Positions 6,359 to 13,425 of a DNA stretch of 14,601 nucleotides are shown here, one piece after another. Position 1 is the first letter of the stretch; every line of letters begins with the position of its first letter. Location: assembly GCA_002305255.1 (NCBI GenBank), contig DBQN01000056.1, positions 2,996-17,596 of the forward strand, in the 5' to 3' direction. Under the pieces are notes generated by a model. The model saw only the letters and a program-made list of their open reading frames with translations, had not been told where the DNA came from and ran no database searches. This DNA is from Firmicutes bacterium UBA1393. Its GTDB lineage: Bacteria > Bacillota > DTU025. A program made the position numbers and the translations under genes.

Positions 6359-7518
6359 CGCTGATCACAGGGAAGCATGAGGATGCGCCTGGCCAGGCTC
6401 GCGCTCACCGGAAAGGCCTCCGCGGGCACCTCGGGTGGCAGATCCCAGTAGACCTCGGCCTGCACGCCCATGGATGCGAGGCGTGCCACAGCCTTATCGC
6501 GTTCGTCAACCAGAACCGGGCAGCCCAACGGCACCGCATCAGGAGGCAGCTCGGGTCTTATGAGGTGGAGACTGACACCGGGCTTCCCTGCCCGCAAGTT
6601 GTCTATGAGGGCCACATAGTTGGCACGCCTGGCACGCCTTGTGAGCTCGACATCGATGCGGCGCAGTATCGAGCGCGAGACTGGAGACATGGCACCCATC
6701 GGGCTGAACGTGCGGTCAAGGGCCACTTCAGCCTGGGCAAACAGCATCGCGTAGTCAGCAGGCCTGCCGAATCCATCTGAGACATGCGCGGCCTTCAGCA
6801 GCATTGCCTGGGCACGCGCTGAGTAGAACGCATCGTGCTTCCACTCGCCCGGCTCAATGGCGGGCACAGAGCCGTCCATCCACAACACCACCGCGCCGTC
6901 CACCACCGGCAGACTCTTCCTCAGGCTCATCACGCACACATCGAAGGCACTCCCGCGGCTGATCGAAGTGACTGCTTCGCCCTGCGTGTCCGCCGCCGTT
7001 CGCGCCTTCGTTCCAGCCGTGGGCGGCGCGCACAGCGCGTTGTGTGTCGCGTCGTACATCACAGCTGCCCCTGCCATCCGCAGTTGTGCCGCGGCCTCCA
7101 GCACCTCAGGCTGTTCCGGAAAGCCGAAGTAGTTGCACACCAGCACTAACAGATCGTCGCCTGCAACCGCGGCCGGTGCTGCCGCCGCGGTTGCCGCCCC
7201 GGCTGCTGCGGCGCGCAGCATGTCATCGGCGTCAATGGTGAGGTCGGGATTGACTGCGTAGAAGCTCACCTCAGCGCCCATGCGCGTGAGTGGAGTGAGC
7301 ATGGAGTAGCACAGGTATGATGGCGCCAGAACCCTGCGCAATGAAGGGCGCCTCTTCTTGAGGTTCAGCCACACGTTGGCATATGCAGCGCGGCCTGATG
7401 AGAGCAGGCTCAAGTGACAATGCGAAGCGCAGGCATCGAGAAAGTCCAGGTAGGATGCCCCGCCCGGTTCGACGCAGCCAGTGTTTGAGAAGTAGAAATC
7501 GCCGCCTATGCTGATCAT
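6310..7518 (-). CDS. DegT/DnrJ/StrS-like PLP-dependent aminotransferase-fold protein
   Basis: A fold-type-I PLP enzyme of about 402 residues. Features in order: SSGRAAYANVWLNLKKRRP, VLAPSYLCYSML, FYAVNPDL, an Ala-rich low-complexity loop (residues about 102-120), VCNYFGFPEQPEVLE, Asp156 in YDATHNAL (PLP nitrogen contact) and Lys201 in SLRKSLPVVDGA (Schiff base). The layout matches DegT/StrS sugar aminotransferases, but no sugar-biosynthesis genes are nearby, so the substrate is unknown. The frame is open to a GTG at 7584. The ATG at 7518 is preferred because the conserved part starts there, but no Shine-Dalgarno sequence is seen before any candidate start; the ATG at 7536 also remains possible. 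A TATAAT sits six bases before the ATG at 7518, which suggests a leaderless mRNA. Confidence 0.82.
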   Translation of the reverse strand: MISIGGDFYFSNTGCVEPGGASYLDFLDACASHCHLSLLSSGRAAYANVWLNLKKRRPSLRRVLAPSYLCYSMLTPLTRMGAEVSFYAVNPDLTIDADDMLRAAAAGAATAAAAPAAVAGDDLLVLVCNYFGFPEQPEVLEAAAQLRMAGAAVMYDATHNALCAPPTAGTKARTAADTQGEAVTSISRGSAFDVCVMSLRKSLPVVDGAVVLWMDGSVPAIEPGEWKHDAFYSARAQAMLLKAAHVSDGFGRPADYAMLFAQAEVALDRTFSPMGAMSPVSRSILRRIDVELTRRARRANYVALIDNLRAGKPGVSLHLIRPELPPDAVPLGCPVLVDERDKAVARLASMGVQAEVYWDLPPEVPAEAFPVSASLARRILMLPCDQRYSSDDMATVARALRA

Positions 7519-7524
7519 GCCAAC

Positions 7525-7530
7525 ATTATA
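7525..7530 (-). promoter_or_regulatory. TATAAT -10 hexamer six bases before an ATG
   Basis: Read on the minus strand, TATAAT is followed by GTTGGC and then ATG (7518). With normal -10 geometry, transcription would begin at the A of the ATG. No recognisable -35 lies 16-18 bases upstream. The consensus hexamer stands out in GC-rich surroundings. Confidence 0.4.
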
Positions 7531-7567
7531 GACCATCAGCCCGCCCAAAAGGGGCAGAATACCGACG

Positions 7568-7582
7568 GGACCAGAACGGTCC
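7568..7582. promoter_or_regulatory. Short inverted repeat in splB leader
   Basis: GGACC-AGAAC-GGTCC is a perfect 5-bp inverted repeat with a 5-nt spacer, 41 bp before the splB ATG in the divergent gap. It may be an operator or chance; no sigma-G or sigma-A promoter could be placed with confidence. Confidence 0.25.
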
Positions 7583-7623
7583 ACACCAACACGGCTCGGA
7601 GCCTGGAGCGGAGGTTGTTTAAC

Positions 7624-8661
7624 ATGCCATCATTCGTTCCGGCAAGAGTGCTTGTTTCACGACAAGCTCTGGATTACCCCCTGGGCAAGCAGCTTACTGA
7701 GACGTTCAGGCGCACAGGCACTCCAGTCACCACGTACGATCGCCGCGTGCCTACGGCGCCGGGTGATGACTTCCGCGAGAAGTATCTCTGCTCGAAGCGC
7801 ACGCTTGTAGTGATGGTGAGAGACAGGCGTGAGTTCCAGACGTGCAAGCCCTCTGCTCACTACCAGTTGCCGCTGGTGTCAGGTTGCCCGGGACTGTGCC
7901 AGTACTGCTACCTCAACACCAACCTGGGCCACGCGCCTCACATCAGGGTGTATGTCAACGTAGACGAGATACTGGCTCAAGCAGAAGGATATGTGCGAGC
8001 CAGGCTTCCGGAGCCTACCGTGTTCGAAGGCGCAGCGACATCTGACCCGATCTCTGTTGAGTCATACACCAACTCCATGGCCAGGGCGACTGGGTTCTTC
8101 GCTCGCGTCGAGGGTGCATCCTTTCGGTTCGTGACCAAGTACACGGATGTCGAAGGCCTGCTCGGAGTGGATCACCGGGGAAAGACAGAGATACGATTCA
8201 GCGTGAACTGCAAGAGCATCATAGACGAGTACGAGCGCGGCGTGCCATCCCTTGACCGGCGCTTAAGAGCCGCGATGGCGGTCGCAGATGCAGGCTACCC
8301 AATCGGCTTCCTCATCGCTCCCATCTTCGTGTTCGATGGGTGGAGGGAGCACTACGGCGAGCTCATCCAGATGCTCGCCGACGCGCATTCGACAGTGAGC
8401 AGAGGCTCAGCGGCTTCAGGACAGCCCCTGACCTTCGAGCTCATAAGCCACAGGTTCACCTCAAGGGCCAAGAACATCATCGTTCAAGTGTACCCGCACA
8501 CAACGCTTCCCATGGATGAGTCGACGCGCAAGTTGAAGCACGGGCAGTTTGGATATTCCAAGTACGTGTATGACGACAACACCATGAGCGCAGTGAGAGA
8601 GTTCTTTCAAACTAGAATTACATCGGCTTTTCCATATGCAAACATATTGTACGCCATATGA
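7624..8661 (+). CDS. splB: Spore photoproduct lyase (radical SAM DNA repair enzyme)
   Basis: A 345-residue radical-SAM enzyme that reverses the spore photoproduct (5-thyminyl-5,6-dihydrothymine) in UV-damaged spore DNA on germination. The CX3CX2C cluster motif is in SGCPGLCQYCYLNTN (Cys88, Cys92, Cys95), with Tyr94 and Tyr96 at the positions of the Bacillus radical-relay tyrosines. Other conserved parts are IRVYVNVDEIL, FEGAATSDP, FRFVTKYTDV, RFSVNCKSII, AGYPIGFLIAPIF, FELISHRFTSRAKN and YPHTTLPMDE. The Cys that donates H in Bacillus enzymes (FEASCTSD, from memory) is Ala138 here; Cys74 just before the cluster may substitute. The frame opens at a TTG at 7615, but ATG 7624 has GGAGG nine bases upstream. 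No splA-like gene precedes it. This is the best evidence for sporulation. Confidence 0.95.
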   Translation: MPSFVPARVLVSRQALDYPLGKQLTETFRRTGTPVTTYDRRVPTAPGDDFREKYLCSKRTLVVMVRDRREFQTCKPSAHYQLPLVSGCPGLCQYCYLNTNLGHAPHIRVYVNVDEILAQAEGYVRARLPEPTVFEGAATSDPISVESYTNSMARATGFFARVEGASFRFVTKYTDVEGLLGVDHRGKTEIRFSVNCKSIIDEYERGVPSLDRRLRAAMAVADAGYPIGFLIAPIFVFDGWREHYGELIQMLADAHSTVSRGSAASGQPLTFELISHRFTSRAKNIIVQVYPHTTLPMDESTRKLKHGQFGYSKYVYDDNTMSAVREFFQTRITSAFPYANILYAI

Positions 8662-8706
8662 ATATTGTTGCTACCCCGGGCAGGAAGTCGAAGGAGGACG
8701 GAGAAT

Positions 8707-8841
8707 TTGCAGGGATTAATGTCTCCGACGCAAGGCCTAGGTCACACAAACCAGCCGCCGGCGCTCGCGCAGACGGAGATGCCCCGTGAGGCAACACGCC
8801 GGGTGTCAGCACGGTCCTTTGCCGAACTGAGACTGGCATAG
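8707..8841 (+). CDS. Possible small ORF after splB, 44 aa, TTG start
   Basis: A 44-codon frame starting at TTG 8707 lies nine bases after a clear GGAGG (8693-8697) and ends at TAG 8839-8841; an in-frame ATG follows at 8719. The product is polar (QGLMSPTQGLGHTNQPPALA at the start, REATRRVSARSFAELRLA at the end), has no signal or membrane segment, and matches no family I recognise. It begins 45 bp after the splB stop and would be co-transcribed with it. The ribosome binding site is the main support; the stretch may instead be leader for the C69 gene. Confidence 0.25.
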   Translation: MQGLMSPTQGLGHTNQPPALAQTEMPREATRRVSARSFAELRLA

Positions 8842-8926
8842 GTCTACAAGGACTGACCACCGTACTGTGTAATGGTGAACCTCTCCATGCAGGCCTTTGT
8901 TAGAGATAAATGAGGAGGACAGTAAG

Positions 8927-10543
8927 ATGACCAGAGCGATCAAGACAAGACTAGCCATCCCAATCCTGCTCGCGGTTGCCCTCGTGATGGTTGCCATGCC
9001 TGCCTGGGCATGCACGTCCATTCCAGTCGGCAAGGGTGCATCGGTTGACGGGTCGGTAATGACCACCCACACCGACGACTGCGGCTATTGCGACCCCCGC
9101 ATTATCTACTATCCCGCCGCAGACTATCCTGAGGGCTCTATGCGCCCGGTATACTCCATAGGTAGCTTCAGGAGCCCTGAAGAGGAAGCCTTCGTGCCTC
9201 CCGTGCTGCAGGGTGAGATCCCGCAGGTCAGCCATACTTACGCCTACTTCTTCGGATCCTACGGCATGATCAACGAGAAGCAGCTCGCCCTGGGTGAGAC
9301 CACCATCGGCAACCGCAGAGAGCTGAGCAATCCTACGGGCATGTTCGATATCGGTGAACTCAGCAGGATCGCGCTTGAGAGATGCACCACGGCCCGCGAG
9401 GCCATCGCTCTCATGGGTGCCCTGGCTGAGGAATACGGCTACCGCGACAGCGGTGAGTGCCTCACCGTCGCTGACAAGAACGAGGTGTGGCTCTTCGAGG
9501 TTATGGGATCCACTCCCCTCTATCAGAGCGCGGTGTGGGCGGCTCAGCGCGTACCTGACGATCACGTGAGCGTCAGCGCCAACCGTTCAAGGATCGGCGA
9601 GATCGACCTTGACAATCCTGACTACTTCATGGCCTCAAAGAACGTGTTTGATCTGGCCATAGAGAATGGCTGGTGGGATCCGGCATCAGGTACGCCCTTC
9701 GTGTTCTACGAAGTGTACGCGCCGAAGGACAACGTGTACAACTCCAGGCGTGAGTGGCGCGTGCTGTCGCTGCTGGCTCCGTCGCTCAACCTCGACCCTT
9801 GGGCGAAGAGATACCCCTTCTCCGTGAAACCCGACGCCAGAGTATCGGTGGACACCCTCAACCAGATCCAGCGCGACCACTACGAGGGCACCGAGTTCGA
9901 CCTCACCCAGGGCCTAGCGGCCGGGGCTTTCGGAACGCCTGACAGATGGGCGACGCCCGGCAGCGCCGGCGGAGCGTGGGAGCGCGCGATCTCCATCTTC
10001 CGCGCCGCCTACACCTGGACCGCACAGCTCAGGAACTGGCTCCCCGACGAGGTCGGCGGCATCCTGTGGTTCGGCAGCGACTGCGGTCAGGGCACCGTAT
10101 ACGTGCCGATCTACTGCAGCAGCACCAGAGTGCCCTCTTCGTACGCCATCGGCTCTACCGTCGAGTTCGATCCGAACGCGGCATGGTGGGTATTCGACTT
10201 CGTGGCGAACTGGGCGAACCTCAAGTACTCCTACATGATCAAGGATATCAAGGCCAAGCAGGCCGAGATCGAGAACCGCCAGTACGCGATCCAGCCCGCC
10301 ATCGAGATGGCCGCGCTGAACCTCATGGATACCAATCCTGCGCTTGCCCGCGAGTTCCTGACTCAGTACACCTGCTCCAACGCCGACAGCGTTGTTGACG
10401 AGTACTGGGAGTTCGCGAAGTGGCTTATCGTGAAATACAACGACGGCTACGACAACGTGCCCAAGGTGGGAGTCTCCGTGGGCTATCCCGCCGACTGGCT
10501 CAAGGCAGTAGGCTTCGGCCCGCTACCAGTGCCGTACAAGTAG
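8927..10543 (+). CDS. Secreted peptidase family C69 dipeptidase, complete
   Basis: A 538-residue C69 Ntn-hydrolase. Residues 1-28 form a signal peptide (basic start, long hydrophobic core, PAWA). Cys29, in CTSIPVGKGASVDGSVMTTH, is the family's N-terminal nucleophile. The AWA|C junction is a type I signal-peptidase site, so export would expose the nucleophile. Further family blocks are ETTIGNRRELSN, EYGYRDSGECLTVADKNEVW, VSVSANRSRIGEIDL, RDHYEGTEFDL, LPDEVGGILWFG and SYMIKDIKAKQAEIENRQ. ATG 8927 has GAGGAGG eight bases upstream; the longer frame from a TTG at 8897 lacks such support. It is a single gene with its own terminator, and a paralog of the partial gene at 1-1278. Expected role: hydrolysis of dipeptides or short peptides outside the membrane. 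Confidence 0.93.
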   Translation: MTRAIKTRLAIPILLAVALVMVAMPAWACTSIPVGKGASVDGSVMTTHTDDCGYCDPRIIYYPAADYPEGSMRPVYSIGSFRSPEEEAFVPPVLQGEIPQVSHTYAYFFGSYGMINEKQLALGETTIGNRRELSNPTGMFDIGELSRIALERCTTAREAIALMGALAEEYGYRDSGECLTVADKNEVWLFEVMGSTPLYQSAVWAAQRVPDDHVSVSANRSRIGEIDLDNPDYFMASKNVFDLAIENGWWDPASGTPFVFYEVYAPKDNVYNSRREWRVLSLLAPSLNLDPWAKRYPFSVKPDARVSVDTLNQIQRDHYEGTEFDLTQGLAAGAFGTPDRWATPGSAGGAWERAISIFRAAYTWTAQLRNWLPDEVGGILWFGSDCGQGTVYVPIYCSSTRVPSSYAIGSTVEFDPNAAWWVFDFVANWANLKYSYMIKDIKAKQAEIENRQYAIQPAIEMAALNLMDTNPALAREFLTQYTCSNADSVVDEYWEFAKWLIVKYNDGYDNVPKVGVSVGYPADWLKAVGFGPLPVPYK

Positions 10544-10557
10544 CCCTGATTCCCCGG

Positions 10558-10600
10558 GTCGGGCACGGTACGAATCGTACCGTGCCCGGCTCTTTCTCTT
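10558..10600 (+). terminator. Strong intrinsic terminator after C69 gene
   Basis: A perfect 12-bp stem, GGGCACGGTACG (10561-10572) with CGTACCGTGCCC (10576-10587), closes a 3-nt AAT loop. It extends outward by C-G, a T-G wobble and G-C, and is followed by TCTTTCTCTT. It starts 15 bases after the C69 stop. It also lies beyond the 3' end of the minus-strand TPR gene, but the T-tract favours the plus strand. Confidence 0.9.
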
Positions 10601-10663
10601 GTCAGCATCAGTGCCCACGCCGCAGCCGCCGTCCCTACCGGCGGAATCAGTTCGCCGCAGAGA

Positions 10664-11647
10664 TCAAGCGGTCGGCACCGGGCACACAGCGGTCGTTGCT
10701 GCCGATACGCCTGAGTCGCTGCTTCTGCAGCCGCCGCTGCCATCGTCATCGCAATCATACTGCCGCTTTCCCTCACGCCCGAGTTCAGTCCCGCGCCCGA
10801 GCTCCTGCTCCTGCCGGCGCTTCTTGTCCCTCGGCCAGCACTCACTGAGCTTGGGAGACGGGGCATTATGCTTCTTCTCGGCGATGGCGCGGTATTCCGC
10901 CGCCTTGTCGTGATCCTCGCGGAACATGTAGATGTCGGCCAGCATGGAGTAGGCACGGTCATCGTCAGGCTCGAGTCGTATGCAGTTTCTGAAGCACTCA
11001 ATGGCGCTGTCGGTATTGCCTTCGACAACTGCATGAAACAGGCCTAGCTTGTAGCTGGTGATGAAGCAATCAGTTGCGATTTCACGAGCCCTTCGCGCCG
11101 CTAGGGTGGATTCGCCCGTGCGCCCGAGCCTGTGGAGGGCGTGAGCCCGCCCTACGTGAGCGCATCCATGCAGGTGCGGCTTGGCTACGGCCGCATCGTA
11201 GCAGTCGAGGGCTGCGGTGAAGTCGCCCGACCACATGTTCGTATCGCCCATGGCTACCCACGGTAGAGGATGCTCTGGATCGAGCTCGGCGGCGTTCTTG
11301 AAGGCTTTGATTGCCTCCTCAGGCTTGTGCAGATCCTGGAACACCGAACCGAGCACGAAGTGGCACGCGGGGCACGTTGCATCGGCCTCCAGGGCGTCAT
11401 GCAGTACCAGCAGCGCCATGTTAGGCAACCCCATCGCTGAGTACGCCCGCGCGAAGTCGAGTAGCACCCCTAGCTCATCGCCAGCAACCCTCCTTGCCAG
11501 GTGCAGCAGGAACAGCGCCAGACCATCGCTGAATCCGTCGGCGTCGGAGTCTTTCTCACGTGCTGCTCTTGAGGCCCGGCCCGGCACCGGCTGAGAGAAC
11601 AGCGCCTTACCACTGCGGTGCCCAGTCTTTCGTGAGGACGGCATCAT
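10664..11647 (-). CDS. Tetratricopeptide repeat (TPR) protein
   Basis: A cytoplasmic protein of about 327 residues with roughly five TPR units across residues 60-255. Examples are PACHFVLGSVFQDLHKPEEA followed by IKAFKNAAELDPEHPLPWVA, GDFTAALDCYDAAVAKP, SAIECFRNCIRLEPDD and AYSMLADIYMFREDHDKAAE. TPRs bind peptides or partner proteins; the function is otherwise unknown. The frame is open to 11902, but residues upstream of three consecutive ATGs (11650, 11647, 11644) look non-coding. GGGAG just before them supports 11647 or 11644 as the start. The last 65 residues are charged and low-complexity (KKRRQEQELGRGTELGREGK, then a Gly/Asp/Ser tail) and unlike TPR, so either a disordered tail or a 3' frameshift. 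No operon partner is evident. Confidence 0.8.
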   Translation of the reverse strand: MMPSSRKTGHRSGKALFSQPVPGRASRAAREKDSDADGFSDGLALFLLHLARRVAGDELGVLLDFARAYSAMGLPNMALLVLHDALEADATCPACHFVLGSVFQDLHKPEEAIKAFKNAAELDPEHPLPWVAMGDTNMWSGDFTAALDCYDAAVAKPHLHGCAHVGRAHALHRLGRTGESTLAARRAREIATDCFITSYKLGLFHAVVEGNTDSAIECFRNCIRLEPDDDRAYSMLADIYMFREDHDKAAEYRAIAEKKHNAPSPKLSECWPRDKKRRQEQELGRGTELGREGKRQYDCDDDGSGGCRSSDSGVSAATTAVCPVPTA

Positions 11648-12033
11648 CATCCACTCCCATGGCTCACTTGCTGCTCTGCGCCCTGGCGACCCCCACCGTC
11701 CCTCGGCACAAAGCGCCCGTATACCTTTGCACCCCCGTACTGCCGCGCAACAGTCGGCACCCGCCGGCCACCACGCTGCGCTCCGTGAAAGGCAACGCCC
11801 TCCTGCCCAATTGACCTCGCGGGCAGTCGATGCCGGCAATCTACTTGCCATAATACGGTAGGGCAATAGTAACACGATACTCCAACGAGCACACCATCCC
11901 AAGGCACTAGCCCCACGGGCGATTCTTCATGGCACAGGAATGAAGGGAACAAACACGGCAGCGGCCCCCCAGCTCCAACGACGGGGAACCGCTGCCTACG
12001 ACGAAACACCAACAGACTCGTTGCCTGAAGCCC
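11648..12033. other. 386-bp non-coding stretch between two minus-strand genes
   Basis: No frame in this stretch shows a convincing protein. It holds the terminator of the flavoprotein gene (11957-11996) and, closer to the TPR gene, an AT-richer patch around 11840-11885. On the minus strand that patch reads CCGTATTATGG, with TATTAT as a possible -10 but no good -35. TTGCC (11845-11849) and GGCAA (11862-11866) flank this patch as short inverted arms. It is most likely the promoter and 5' leader of the TPR gene. Confidence 0.5.
11945..11996 (-). terminator. Terminator of the Isf-like flavoprotein gene
   Basis: GGCAGCGG (11957-11964) pairs with CCGCTGCC (11989-11996), and CCCC (11965-11968) with GGGG (11983-11986) after a 2-nt bulge. 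Read on the minus strand the stem is followed by GTGTTTGTTCCC, a partly T-rich tail. It lies 37 bases after the stop codon at 12034. Confidence 0.65.
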
Positions 12034-12582
12034 TCAGTCTACCAGCGACTGACCGAAGGCGAAGGCCTCCTTCAGGGCCTCTGTGTTGGCCTTGGCTTCG
12101 CCGAGCTTGTCGGCGGTCACACCAAGTGATCCTGCCGACTCGAGTCCGAGGTAGGAGAACGCAGTCTCGAGCATGCCTATGAGGTGCCGAGCAGTGGCGG
12201 GATCGTCGTCTCCGAATGCGGCCACAACTGCGGCCTTCTTGCCGTTCAGCCGGTCGCCCGCGGGACCGTGCACGATGGCGAACCATCTGTCTAGAAATGC
12301 CTTGAACTGGGCACTCGGGCCCCAGAAGTACACCGGCGAGGCGAATACGAACGCGTCAGCGTTGTCTATCTTGTCATACAGAGGAGTCATGTCATCGTCA
12401 ACGACGCATACTCCTGTTCGATGGCAGCCCTCACATGCCGTACAAGGGGCGATGTCCATGATGCCGACGTCCACGATCTCGCATTCGGCGCCCGCCTCGA
12501 CAATGCCGCGCGCCATCTCGTCGACGAGGGTGCGAGTGTTGCCGTGTTGCCGCGGGCTACCGCAGAACGCCAATACCTTCAT
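12034..12582 (-). CDS. Isf-type iron-sulfur flavoprotein / NADPH-dependent FMN reductase family
   Basis: A 182-residue flavodoxin-fold protein. The FMN phosphate loop is GSPRQHGNTRTLVDEM (residues 8-23), and ASPVYFWGPSAQFKAFLDRW is the second flavin-side motif. Residues 47-59 (CTACEGCHRTGVC) give CX2CX2CX5C, the compact 4Fe-4S motif of the Isf family; the spacing equals that recalled for the Methanosarcina protein. Family members take electrons from ferredoxin or similar donors and can reduce O2 and H2O2 in anaerobes. The start ATG 12582 follows AAAGGAG with 9-base spacing. It is divergent from the superoxide dismutase gene with a 171-bp gap, which suggests a shared role in oxygen defence. 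The physiological donor and acceptor are not known from the sequence. Confidence 0.88.
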   Translation of the reverse strand: MKVLAFCGSPRQHGNTRTLVDEMARGIVEAGAECEIVDVGIMDIAPCTACEGCHRTGVCVVDDDMTPLYDKIDNADAFVFASPVYFWGPSAQFKAFLDRWFAIVHGPAGDRLNGKKAAVVAAFGDDDPATARHLIGMLETAFSYLGLESAGSLGVTADKLGEAKANTEALKEAFAFGQSLVD

Positions 12583-12753
12583 TGCCAGTCACTCCTTTGA
12601 ATGGCCCGGTGCGCGTTGGTGGCACCTCTACAACTACACTATCACAGGTTGCCCGCTCGGTCGACGCGCGCCTCCGGCAGCGCCTCAGCACGAAGGGAAT
12701 CTGCCATACCACACGAACATATACAACAGCTATGAGCAACGGAGGTGTATCGC

Positions 12754-13398
12754 ATGTCGAACGATCCGACGAGACCGAGTGATCCCTGCCCCTCAGTGGT
12801 CGTGGTGCCCAGGGGCGCGCACAAACAGGCCCCGCTGCCCTACAGCTTTTCCGCGCTGGAACCCTACATCAGCCGCCAGCAGCTCGAGATCCACTATACG
12901 AAACACCACGCGGCGTACGTGGAGGGGCTGAACAAGGCTGAACTGGCAACCGAGCGCAATTGGAGTCGCGCCCAGGACCTCGCCTTCAATGGTTCAGGCG
13001 ACATACTGCACACCATCTACTGGACGAACATGGCCCCGAACGCCGGCGGCGAGCCGACGGGCATGGTGGGAGAACAGATCAGGGCACAGTTCGGCGACTT
13101 CGCCACGTTCCGCGACGAGTTCACAAAGGCATCCATGGCAGCACGCGGCTCAGGCTGGGGGATCCTCGTCTGGCAACCCCAATGGGGCAGAATGGAGATC
13201 CTCACCGCCAGCAGGCACGAAGACTTGACACAGTGGGGCACCATCCCCATCCTGGTGCTCGACATGTGGGAGCATGCCTTCTACATCGACTACCAGAACC
13301 GCAAGGCCGACTACGTGAATGCCTGGTGGAACCTGGTCAATTGGATCAATGTAGACTATAGACTGGCCTGTGCAATGCAGGCGCGCATTCCCATGTAG
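12754..13398 (+). CDS. Superoxide dismutase, Fe/Mn family
   Basis: A 214-residue cytoplasmic Fe/Mn superoxide dismutase converting superoxide to O2 and H2O2. The metal ligands are His47 (EIHYTKHH), His86 (DILHTIYW), Asp170 and His174 (DMWEHAFYIDY), with gateway Tyr55. In place of the Gln of MnSOD (NQD) the sequence has His155 in TASRHED, and Gly82 stands where FeSODs have their Gln. That combination is recalled from cambialistic and archaeal enzymes, so metal use cannot be assigned by simple rule. An N-terminal extension of about 25 residues precedes the usual LPYSFSALEPYI. ATG 12754 has GGAGG (12741-12745) eight bases before it; GTG 12745 lies inside that site and is rejected. It is a single gene with a terminator behind it. 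Confidence 0.95.
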   Translation: MSNDPTRPSDPCPSVVVVPRGAHKQAPLPYSFSALEPYISRQQLEIHYTKHHAAYVEGLNKAELATERNWSRAQDLAFNGSGDILHTIYWTNMAPNAGGEPTGMVGEQIRAQFGDFATFRDEFTKASMAARGSGWGILVWQPQWGRMEILTASRHEDLTQWGTIPILVLDMWEHAFYIDYQNRKADYVNAWWNLVNWINVDYRLACAMQARIPM

Positions 13399-13425
13399 CG
13401 AGACTGGGGCACGGATGGACTGGCG

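Noticed and set aside
10483..10758. Minus-strand frame of 91 codons from ATG 10758, with CARCRPLDLC and an Ala-rich segment
   Set aside because: It runs through the C69 terminator hairpin and then antisense into the C69 gene, and overlaps the TPR frame; no family is recognised. Kept only as an alternative reading of the TPR tail.
11839..11875. Repeated TTGCC/GGCAA words before the TPR gene as a repeat array
   Set aside because: Only 5-bp words with irregular spacing; too short to call more than a possible regulatory site.
11650..11902. N-terminal extension of the TPR frame to 11902
   Set aside because: The residues are Trp/Cys/Arg-rich without repeats; a Shine-Dalgarno sequence lies directly before the ATG cluster at 11644-11650.
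12583..12753. Peroxide- or iron-regulator box in the Isf/SOD gap
   Set aside because: No PerR- or Fur-like A/T-rich palindrome was found, and no convincing -35/-10 pair for either gene.
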